From Dipylidium caninum (taxonomy: Eukaryota > Platyhelminthes > Cestoda > Cyclophyllidea > Dipylidiidae): DNA of 19,451 nucleotides. Positions 1-19,451 of the stretch are shown here, one piece after another. The position numbers and the translations under genes were made by a program. The DNA is taken from NCBI GenBank assembly GCA_017562135.1, contig QEYB01001679.1, forward strand, positions 1 to 19,451, given 5' to 3'. Below the pieces are notes generated by a model that was not told where the DNA came from, ran no database searches, and worked only from the letters and a program-made list of their open reading frames with translations. Numbering within the stretch: position 1 is the stretch's first letter; each line of letters begins with the position of its first letter.

Positions 1-1309
1 AGAGAAGATAACAACAATTGAGCTTCACAGATTCCAAAAAAATCGTTTCGTTAGAGAAGAATGGTTGCCCTCACGAAGTGGAGTTGAGTATTAGGCCTCT
101 AACTCTAACAATTCGCCACGTGATCAAAAAATACTTGAGCTTTGATTATGTTTCATGTTTATTCCTAATTATTGTGAAATGTCCTCTGATACGTGGTTGA
201 GCACATAGAATTGTGTGGTAAATATTGATCAGGCAATTTGAATTGGCTACTGCCGATCACAGAATGATTTTTTTAATTAGAACAATGATAGAGCAATTTG
301 TTCATTAGATACTAGTTTTTTCCCAAAATCAATGCATCCCAAGTTGAATTGTCTCCTTAAGAAGCCAACTTGAGTATAACCATTTTGCAGAGTTACTTGA
401 TTAATAAACATTTGAAGCTACGTATATAAAGTTTTTATGTGGTGGTCAAAGTTGTTTTTGTTGTTTATGGTGATGAAAATTCTTTACAACTTTTTAAATT
501 GCGGAACACGTTGCATTAGTGAAAGGCAGATAAATGTTGCTTTGTAAGAAAAGAAAATGTTATTTAACATTTTATTTCGGGAGAATTTTTTAAAGTGATG
601 ACCATTAGAGTCAAAGTTGTGTTGGCACTACACCGTAGTACTATTTGGCAATGGACAATAAAATTCACACGATTTGATTAGGGACAAATCAAATGTACAA
701 AAACTTATGGTTGATAGCAGTGAAATACTCAACGTAGGTTCACTAAATAAAATAACATTGGCGTGTTTTTATTCTGAAGGTAACAGTTGATCCTCTGCTA
801 CGTGAAAACATTTTTTGCGAATTGATTCCTTTCAACTTTCAATCTTTCCTAGATTTAACACCGTTGTTGCCTGAAGAGAAGTAGAAACATTCAATTTTTT
901 AAGTGCTTTGAGGATTGTGAGATATCTTAATGAAGCTTTAGATTTCCCTCATCCTATATATACGACACTTCGTATCTTTTTATCTGCCCATTTCCCAAGA
1001 GCCCCCAACGTTCCCCTTTCACTTATCGAAGAATTCATGATGTCCGATAAATTCAAATAATCCTTTGATGCTGCTTTAGATTTAGTAGAATTCATTTTGG
1101 TTTTGGCTTATTTGGTGAAGCTCATTCATCATCAAGCCTCCCACCTTGTTTCATATATAAGGCCTCTAATGTGAAAAAGTATACTTTTCTGCCTAAATTT
1201 ATAGTTTTTTTAAGGTAAACTACCACTTATTTTTCACTTATTTTAAAAACGTAGAGATTTGCTGGCTCCTTGAACGTGAAAAGTACGATTTATTCGCTTA
1301 ACTTTTTTT

Positions 1310-1660
1310 GTGTTACGCGTCGATGTTCCGTTGGTGAGTCAGGATGTGTTAGTGGAGGGTCGAGTAAACATTCTAATAGAGCCAGCCTGTGCAGTGGAAT
1401 GGGGCCGTGATAACGATGACTTGCTGTCGAATGGATCAGGTGCGTTGCATCATCAACATTTTGATCATAGGTCGTTGAACACTAAAATTGGAAATACGCA
1501 CTTCGATATTCGCGCCTTGTTCATCGTTGAATTAAACTTCTGTCTATTTGTTTCCGTATTTGGACTGTCCCGTAAGGCTTCAATGTTTTGGAATCTAAAT
1601 GAAATTCTTGTTCTGAATGGCTCCGTAGCGAATCCATTCACCTGTGCAACAACAGTGTAA
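1310..1660 (+). other. 116-codon open stretch of unknown meaning, open on both strands
   Basis: The plus strand is open without a break here and is locally richer in G and C (1310-1440) than its surroundings. The first third looks protein-like (it includes VEGRVNILIEPACAVEWGR); the rest is rich in Phe, Leu and Val and is less so. A donor-like gtgcgt follows an AAT-GGA-TCA-G at about 1440, but its phase (1) does not fit the next known kinase exon, which needs phase 2. It could be an exon of the kinase linker, a decayed gene, or chance. Confidence 0.25.
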
Positions 1661-1716
1661 TATGAGCCGTCATAGACCTCGAAACGGCTTTCAATTTTAT
1701 GCGTTACCGTATGCAT
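1465..1716 (-). other. Possible coding fragment on the minus strand
   Basis: An 83-codon open frame starts at an ATG (1716) and includes the stretch YDGSYYTVVAQVNGF followed by hydrophilic sequence. The alternating pattern is faintly like a late strand pair of a fibronectin type III domain, but this is only an impression. Past its stop another minus-strand frame is open for about 55 more codons, so a frameshifted remnant is possible. It overlaps the plus-strand open stretch, and at most one of the two is real. Confidence 0.2.
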
Positions 1717-2424
1717 TTTAAATAATATTTTTAGTAGTTAAATTTCGAGGCAACAATAAATTCTACTACTTTTAAATGTCCCAATTTTCAATACACCTTT
1801 TTACTTCCAGTAAATTTTAGATTTCAAATTAAACTATGTTAAACACTGTGTTAAATTCAAAAATACACTTGCTTGCATAATTATGAATGGGAATCTTGCA
1901 AACTTTACGATTAACGTCTACTGAGATGCCGATTAACTAACACCCAGAACTATTAAGTCAGCTTCCATAAATGACATTGGAACTTATCACCATTTTATTT
2001 GTTCAGGTCTAAACGAAACTCTCCTCACGGTACTATTTAATCACTCTTGCTCGTATACCTGCGATGCCAATTTTAGAAACTCTTTTTTTTCCTGATTGCG
2101 CAATTACACGCCATCAATTGCAAGCATGCTAACAAGCTTGTACATTCTAGTCGCGTATTTTGTTTGGTTCGTACCTTCCTCTGCCTTCGCCATGCTTGTC
2201 TTATTTGATATTTAATTGAGTGTCTTTTCTACGACCCCCTTTTTGTTCAATTTGGGACATTGATAGGCTTCAATGGCCCAATCAGATTTATCAAGATTGA
2301 TCTTGTATTTTCTTATGATATAGGTTTCGGGTGCGATTTACCCTTGCAATAATTCACTATCTATCCACTCTCTCCCTTTCACATCAGCTGATTGTCGATA
2401 ATTAACAAGGACCATGTTTCTCAG

Positions 2425-14044
<11,620 letters not shown>

Positions 14045-14429
14045 CTGTGATCTCTTTCTCGCCCCTTACTCCTCGGGTGTGTAATCTACCAGCCTCTTTT
14101 GATGTACTTTCTCGATCGCGCCAGTTCTTTCCTGACTCTATATTATTCCCTCATTTCCCTTTACTTTTTGTTCTCTTTATCTACCTATCTATATACCTTT
14201 GTTTTGTATCCAAAAGCAAAAGATCAGGTGTAAATGGATACAAGTGTTTTCCAAAGGTAGGAGTCCTCGGGGCTCTTTTCTGCTAACAAGGGCTTTGAAA
14301 GCATCATTTCACAAAGAACGTACCGAAACGATAATACTCCTGTTGTAGAGGTCATCTAATTAGCGCATTTTACTAATATCTTTGTCAATTTGTCTTTCTC
14401 ACCTTGGACTGGTGTATTTTGTCAGAATG

Positions 14430-14930
14430 ATAGATAAGCTAAACTTGCCCTTGGACGCTAGACGGTGGGGCAAGGGAAATCTGGATGGACCGAATCACAC
14501 TACTTTTTCTACGGCCTCTTCCAAAAAAAAGCAACTTTCACCTTGGAGGGTTCCGGTACGGTTGAAGTATTGAGGTGTACATGTGTAAGTCCTAAGGTCC
14601 GCCATCCGGGATTATTTTGTACGTGGTTCGCCGGCACACTGAACCCGATCGAGACATGGGGAACCTGCGGGCACAAAAGTACCATTAACGCCCTTAGGAG
14701 AGGCAAATCGAAACAAGTCATGATGGAGGAGTGTCATTAACGTTAGTGAATGACACACAAATGTGCGGTCGAGTGGGCTGTGATTGGCGTCATCATCGCG
14801 TACATGCAGTCACGAATTCAGAGATCATGTTTTCATTTTTGCCCCCCTGGGGGATTCCTTTCACGTTCCACCACTCGCCACTGGGGAAAAGTGTAGGCGC
14901 TGAGGCTGTTCTCTGCTACCTTAACTAACG
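14430..14930 (+). other. GC-richer island of unknown nature, with open frames
   Basis: About 500 bases are markedly richer in G and C than their flanks. The plus strand is open at 14465-14740 (91 codons) and 14731-14928, and the minus strand at 14509-14721. None of the translations shows a known motif. It could be part of the 3' UTR, an old mobile element, or an unrecognised exon. Confidence 0.3.
14731..14756. other. 8-bp inverted repeat
   Basis: GTGTCATT (14731-14738) and AATGACAC (14749-14756) are exact reverse complements with a ten-base spacer. It sits inside the GC-richer island and overlaps the end of the 91-codon open frame. It could form an RNA hairpin in the kinase 3' UTR, or mark the edge of an inserted element; neither is shown. 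Confidence 0.45.
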
Positions 14931-15085
14931 TAGACTGAAGTGGGCGAGTTGTCGATATTTGGCCGGTGGATTCTGTTATTGAGCTTTGGAACTGTTGAGA
15001 AAAACAGGGTCATAGCGTCCCTCTCGTATGAGGCTTAATTAGGGTCACAACATAAAATTTTACACTTACTTTCCGATATGGCAGG

Positions 15086-15091
15086 AATAAA
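15086..15091 (+). promoter_or_regulatory. Candidate polyadenylation signal AATAAA
   Basis: This is the first canonical hexamer seen downstream of the kinase stop. A second copy at 15123-15128 lies 37 bases further. No transcript evidence is available, and in AT-rich DNA the hexamer also arises by chance. Confidence 0.35.
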
Positions 15092-17700
15092 AGCCTTATA
15101 CATGCCAACAATATCAACAGTTAATAAAATACCGGTTTCTTTCTCCTAGGAGCAGTGATGAAAGTTGCACATAGAACGGATGACCTGGGGTCCTCCTTTA
15201 TGCCCACTTCACCGCTTACAAACTATTGTTTACTGAACTACTTACAAATTGTAATAAATGACAGAGCAATTTTAAGTGAGAATTTAATGTGGAAATTATA
15301 ACATCTCATGGAAATTTGGAAGTTCTCCCAGTTAATTTGATCACTTCACATATATGTCAAAAATGTGGAGGTTGGAAGCCTTAAGAGCCTTTGTCTTTTC
15401 GAGAAGACGGTGATCCGATTAGAAGAGTGCATTCCGATGTTGGTCGCTCTCCTTAAACTGAACAAACTGTTCGTGGAAGTGTCACCCGGGAGTTTTGCCA
15501 CAATCTCCACAGATCCAACCTCATCGATGCACCATATGTGCTCTTAATTAAAGGCTCCCTCTTAATCCTCAATTGTGCACATGTTTAGAGTCACTGTGTG
15601 GTATCACAGTCCGCTCACATTCTTAGAAGTGAGGTATTAAACCGATTGGCGGCAGGCATAATTTGACAAAGTTGAAATTTGACCACGGTTGGGGAGAGGA
15701 GGAGGAGGAGGGGGGGTATGTACCCCTTTCCAAATCTGCTTGATTCCAGGCAACGGTAATATTCAAATACTCGAGCATTCGCCTTCCGTGCATCCCAACG
15801 GCATCGTTTAATGGGTTTCTGTTGATCTATACTTCAAATACAACGAAATATTTGTCATTATGGAGGAAAATTATCTGACGAGTCCTTCTAAAATCTCCTA
15901 ATTAATGGGATTGTATGAGATTACAATATTTTTTCTAAGTAGAAGTTTCATATGCTAAAATTATTATTGATACCGTCTAAACTCGGAATCTTCTTGCCTC
16001 ACGAGGACAAGATCCGTATGTTTTACGTGGGGATGAGCGAAATTTGATTTGAAAATGTGGAAATAGCAAATGAGAAGATCATTTTTCCGTTAAAAATAAG
16101 AATTATCTTCTTTTAGTCAGAGCGCATACTGCATAACACAAGTGGAACGTTCTTTCTCCCGATCTTAATTATCATACGGTGGGTAAAATATTTTCATCCC
16201 CAATTTGTCTTCTTAAATTTATTCATACAAAAAAACAGGTTTTTTAACACATGACGGTGGACCTACTGGAGAGATAAAAGGATCAAATAGACATCAAAAG
16301 TAGGCATGTTGTCCTTCCCTCTGTACAAACTAGTAAAGGAAGCCTCGAAAGAGAACAGAGATGGTTGAAAACCTCAGACCAGTCGCTTTATCCTGCTTCA
16401 CACCTTCCACGGGAGACTTACAAATAAGATAAATAAGATACCTACTCATGAAAATGGTCTTATTGCGAATCAAGTTGAAAATTATTTGCCAAAATCTTCG
16501 TCTGAAATGTTCCTAGTTGGGAAAAACTCTATTTCTGGGGAAATTATCGACGTTTAAAGGGGCATACGGAGCTTACAATCACCGTGCCGAGAGTTCCTCG
16601 GTATTTAAGGAGGTGAGCCTCACCGTGACCAAGCATCTTAGTGATGCGACGGCTATACCCTCCCCCATAAATGAAAATATCTTTAGGTCACATACTCAAG
16701 TCCAGGAATGGCGTAAACGAACATGTTGCATAGTATCCCTGAATTGTCTACAGAGAAGATATTCGACATAGAATCCTCAAAAGCACCATTTATTGGAAAA
16801 AAGCATGGAAATCAAGTCGACTAATGACCAAAGGGGGTGGTTTCTATTTATCGGGCTGAATGTGACAAAATTTTCGAAATTGAACCTGTCTCGGGAATCA
16901 CAATCCTATCACAGGTTTGCCTGGCGTGAAAAATTGTTTAGAGAAGTTCATTCTTTTCATCATGAAGACGAAAGTATTATGATTTTAAAGGACGGGTGTT
17001 TTCTCGCACCGAGAGGATAAAAAACAGAGTTAGCCAACAAAGCTGAGTGATACAAACTCTGCGATTTTCGGTTCAATAGACAACCGCTTGCAAGCATAAT
17101 ATGATGAAGGCTCTTTGAACCCAAAACCTCTCTCAGTAACACGATAAAATATTTTCGATTGCTGTCGTGTGATTGTGAACAAGGATTTAGTTGGAAATTC
17201 GGATGGGTAACACTTCTCTCGGAGGAGTAATGCAATCTTCCCTCAAGCGGAGAAAAACTACAATGATACTTGCCAAACGTTTTAATCCTCTATTTACGCA
17301 GTGACAGACAAACAGCAACGACAAGGAAAACTCGAAATATTACCGAGAAAACTACCATGTTGGGATAAAGCTTTTTGGCCCCAAAATATGCGTGACACTG
17401 TTATTTGTTCCGAGGTTATTTTTAATTTTGAATAATGATTGTGAATTGTTGGGTGCCAGCGCGGACGAGTTCTCTCTGAAGGTAATGTGACAAGTTCATT
17501 TCTGACGAAATATAGTTTGATTGGGTCCATCAAAAATGATTACACATTCCCTGTATACGTCTTGTGCAAACAACAAGACATTTTTAATTACACGAACAGC
17601 AATACATGTTTTGAGTAAAATAACGAGTGTTGACACACTATTTTTGCTTTACGCTAACGTGAGCTGAAATTATGTGAAGCAGAAAATTACTTGAACATTT
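15092..17700. other. Apparent intergenic region, A-rich on the plus strand
   Basis: No exon could be supported. Short open frames occur on both strands (15365-15547, 16517-17020 plus; 16960-17235, 17294-17533 minus) without recognisable motifs. The plus strand here is A-rich or balanced, unlike the T-rich kinase introns. In the 60 bases from 17281 I count 24 A and 13 T. A 9-base direct repeat aaataagat occurs twice in tandem at 16422-16439. Confidence 0.5.
15691..15716 (+). repeat. GGA-type purine tract
   Basis: An uninterrupted purine run of gga and gag units ends in seven G. It is a simple repeat, and guanine-rich enough that a folded structure is conceivable. It is intergenic and no function can be assigned. 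Confidence 0.6.
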
Positions 17701-17752
17701 GATTTGGATCCAATTTGTCTTAATGTATCAAAGACCTAAGGTCGGGGGCGCC

Positions 17753-17857
17753 ATGTTGCTTGGGTTTGCTAGCTCGGCGATTGCCCTGGTTGCCCTTGTT
17801 CGTTTGTTTCCCGTTCAGTTTGTTTGCTTCTTCATCTTCATCGTCACTTATATATGA
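17753..17857 (+). other. Short hydrophobic open frame in a GC-rich patch
   Basis: An ATG in the context ggcgccATG opens 34 codons ending TGA. The product is almost entirely hydrophobic, beginning MLLGFASSAIALVALVRL and continuing with a Phe/Val/Ile run. This would suit a signal anchor or transmembrane helix. The bases around the ATG are GC-rich, as at some transcription starts. It could be the first exon of the downstream gene, an upstream ORF in its 5' UTR, or chance. Confidence 0.25.
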
Positions 17858-18186
17858 CTTTTATTTAAAATAATGAGCAGGCAGATGTCATTTTATTGCT
17901 CTTTGATGCCTGTTGGTTTATCTTTCACGCGCACTTCACGTCTTTATGTTCCTGTTTCCTCTGAACATTGTCAACAGTAACCTTAAAAGTTCCGTGACTA
18001 AGCTTATAATTTGCGGCTGTTCGCAATGAATGTTTTAAGTTCTGGCCATCGGATTCTTTTCGTGTCTTTAGGAGCTGCGTTTCATTCTTACAATCGTCTT
18101 TTACTCTAGCTTTAAGAGGGTGGTCTTCAACCAGTTTCTTATAACTAGATCATCATTGATTGACCTTTCAATACTGAATCGAGTCA

Positions 18187-18816
18187 ATGTCTTATCCGAC
18201 GCATGGACTACACCTGAAACGTGGCTCCACAGCGAGGAATGTTAATTTCCGCTCAGGTCGGCGAGTTAGTTATTCCAATATACAACACATTTTCAATCCC
18301 TTCTCAGCGAATGCGCCACAATTCGTCAACCCTAATCCACCTATGCAAATGCACACTCGGTTCAAGCCCACACAAATCACGAATTCGCGCCTAACTCTTT
18401 GTTCTGCAACTCCATGGCAGGCTACCGTTCGGTCCTATTCTCCTCTTATGGCAGCTTTCACAGCTCCATCTGGCGCTGGCAGCCTCGACAAACTCCTGGA
18501 TTTTGTAGTCCAAAACAAATCGCCTCACCAATCAAATGCCCAGGCGACCCCGCCTGCTCAGCATATTAGGAACCGGGCACTGCTCTTGCGCTTCTTCTCC
18601 CGCAGCCTTTTGTCACCGCCGCCTACCGTCACACTCGTCGGTTCCAAACAGCAGAACCAATTAGGACCAATTGCCCTAATTATTTCACCTTTGAATGGAA
18701 TTCAATTGGTCGTCGAATTTTCCGACCGACTGCAACGGCTCCTTTCCTCATGCATCTCTTCCTCAGCTGCAGGCACATTTTTGCCGACGCAGTTCCGTGG
18801 CCCTATGCTCCGCTGA
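18187..18816 (+). CDS. Hypothetical protein segment, likely exon of a second gene
   Basis: This is the longest uninterrupted open frame in the window: 209 codons from ATG (18187) to TGA, with an in-frame TGA just upstream at 18175. The GC content is coding-like. The first 130 residues are rich in Asn, Pro, Gln, Arg and Ser; then come SLDKLLDFVVQN and a hydrophobic part with NQLGPIALIISPLNGIQLVV. I do not recognise a family and see no catalytic motif. From 18570 a second plus-strand frame is also open, and good acceptor-like sites occur at about 18596 (cttctcccgcag) and 18768 (cttcctcag). The 3' half may therefore be spliced and read in the other frame. The ATG context is poor, so the true start is uncertain. 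Confidence 0.45.
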   Translation: MSYPTHGLHLKRGSTARNVNFRSGRRVSYSNIQHIFNPFSANAPQFVNPNPPMQMHTRFKPTQITNSRLTLCSATPWQATVRSYSPLMAAFTAPSGAGSLDKLLDFVVQNKSPHQSNAQATPPAQHIRNRALLLRFFSRSLLSPPPTVTLVGSKQQNQLGPIALIISPLNGIQLVVEFSDRLQRLLSSCISSSAAGTFLPTQFRGPMLR

Positions 18817-18854
18817 AAACACATGCTAGGTGCCCCTCCCAAAGATCACGGTAA

Positions 18855-19018
18855 ATTGATTTGTTGGCACGTACTCGACCTTTGCGTCACGTGCTTCTGC
18901 TCGCCATTTATCGGAATATTATGATGCCCACTGGAAAATTTATTCGCAAAGCCCTCACCGATGTTCTTGGTCGTTCCCGTATGATACCAGTTCTTTTGGG
19001 CTTCTTCATCTCATCACG
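18855..19018 (+). CDS. Candidate exon of the second gene
   Basis: After an in-frame TAA (18852-18854) the frame is open to a donor-like cg|gtgatt at 19018/19019. The translation is protein-like: LARTRPLRHVLLLAIYRN, then MMPTGKFIRKALTDVLGRS and MIPVLLGFFIS, suggesting alpha-helical, leucine-rich sequence. The 5' border is unresolved; no clear acceptor was found near the start. It is in the same frame as the alternative open frame of the preceding segment. The phase at the 3' end (2) fits the next candidate exon. Confidence 0.35.
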
Positions 19019-19166
19019 GTGATTTTCCGTCACTTAGGCTGTCTAAGCATTCGTTTATTGACTTTTTATGTCTTGTCAGAATCAACCAGGAAACACAATA
19101 AGTCTATGACAACAATATATATAACGAATTGGTACATAACAGACTCTCGAATTGATACTAGTGAAG

Positions 19167-19245
19167 CTCGCCGGGCCTCGTTGAGAATTCTCGTACCGTC
19201 GAAGATCTTCTGTTAGGCATGCTTCTCAATGGAGAAATCGTAAAG
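19167..19245 (+). CDS. Candidate short exon of the second gene
   Basis: One split base followed by 26 codons reads SPGLVENSRTVEDLLLG then MLLNGEIVK, ending at the donor gtaaca. With the preceding candidate exon it restores an Arg codon (cg+c), and frame is kept across a 148-base intron. The acceptor (gtgaag) is weak and lacks a pyrimidine tract, which is the main doubt. The same frame continues into the next candidate exon. Confidence 0.4.
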
Positions 19246-19315
19246 GTAACACGTTCTCTTCATACAGCCGTTTTGCAATTGCATTTATAACTTCTTCGTT
19301 AGTTTATAATACTAG

Positions 19316-19451
19316 CAGACCATTGAAAAGTACCTCGTCTATCAGCCTGTTAATATCGTTTCTGATAATGGTTGGATGCCGCCAGATACCCTTGCTATAG
19401 TGCTGTGCCAACGTCGTACTTTTATTGGCTCTTTTTTGTATTCATTGTCCT
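19316..19451 (+). CDS. Candidate exon of the second gene, running off the window
   Basis: After an intron of about 70 bases (19246-19315; acceptor atactag, with a cag alternative three bases later) the frame is open to the last base. It reads QTIEKYLVYQPVNIVSDNGW and MPPDTLAIVLCQRRTFIGSF. The content is helical and protein-like, and it continues the previous exon in frame. The product was not recognised, and the gene continues beyond the window. Confidence 0.45.

Larger units (their letters stand above)
1..2424 (+). other. Upstream stretch, probably intron of the kinase gene
   Basis: This is AT-rich, T-skewed sequence like the introns further on. Because the SH2 microexon at 2425 is an internal exon, this stretch is most simply the intron before it, possibly hiding further exons. 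I looked for a donor that would supply the aromatic residue expected before the SH2 histidine and found none convincing. Apart from the GC-richer patch at 1310-1716, nothing recognisable is present. Confidence 0.5.
14045..15091 (+). other. Probable 3' UTR and flank of the kinase gene
   Basis: After the stop, T-rich sequence runs to about 14220, then composition turns to balanced GC. No AATAAA was seen before 15086-15091; further copies occur at 15123-15128 and 15253-15258. If the first is used, the 3' UTR is about 1.05 kb. A variant signal closer to the stop cannot be excluded. Confidence 0.45.

Noticed and set aside
14455..14490. Passing resemblance of gacggtggggcaagggaaatc to large-subunit rRNA
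   Set aside because: The similarity stops after about 25 bases and the flanks do not follow the rRNA sequence.
17066..17090. tcggttcaatag as a possible tRNA T-loop (B box)
   Set aside because: The closing CC and an A box at the right distance are missing, and no cloverleaf could be drawn.
16517..17533. Cluster of short frames on both strands as a possible retrotransposon
   Set aside because: No reverse transcriptase, endonuclease, gag or transposase motif was found, and no terminal repeats are visible.

Overview
The window is animal nuclear DNA, most likely from a parasitic flatworm (tapeworm or fluke). Exons are GC-balanced and sit in long, AT-rich introns of 0.75 to 2.2 kb with GT-AG borders. 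No prokaryotic gene layout, rRNA, tRNA or CRISPR array was seen. The phylum is an inference from gene style, not from a marker gene.

Positions 2425-14044 (+) hold the 3' part of a Fes/Fer-family non-receptor tyrosine kinase gene. I could place eight exons with consistent phases: 2425-2457, 4682-5092, 5847-5982, 6866-7076, 9113-9236, 10490-10580, 11664-11847 and 13545-14044. Together they encode 562 residues in one open frame ending in TAG: an SH2 domain, a short linker, a complete kinase domain with intact catalytic motifs, and a Ser/Thr-rich C-terminal tail. The F-BAR half expected of the family was not found and probably lies upstream of base 1. Unusual points are a roughly 73-residue low-complexity insertion in the SH2 domain directly after the phosphate-binding FLVRE strand, a 33-base microexon starting the SH2 domain, a one-residue displacement of the alpha-C helix glutamate, and a tail of about 118 residues absent from vertebrate Fes and Fer.

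Positions 1-2424 are mostly uninterpretable AT-rich sequence, with one GC-richer patch (about 1310-1716) open on both strands. Inside the exon 5/6 intron, the minus strand has a roughly 200-codon frame broken by two close stops, with a 10-bp hairpin next to the break.

Positions 14045-17.7 kb are the kinase 3' flank and an apparent intergenic region. AATAAA signals occur from 15086, and the T-rich skew of the introns is lost or reversed here. From about 17.75 kb coding-like sequence resumes on the plus strand, and several open segments up to the window edge suggest the 5' part of a second gene whose product I do not recognise and whose exon joints I could only partly resolve.
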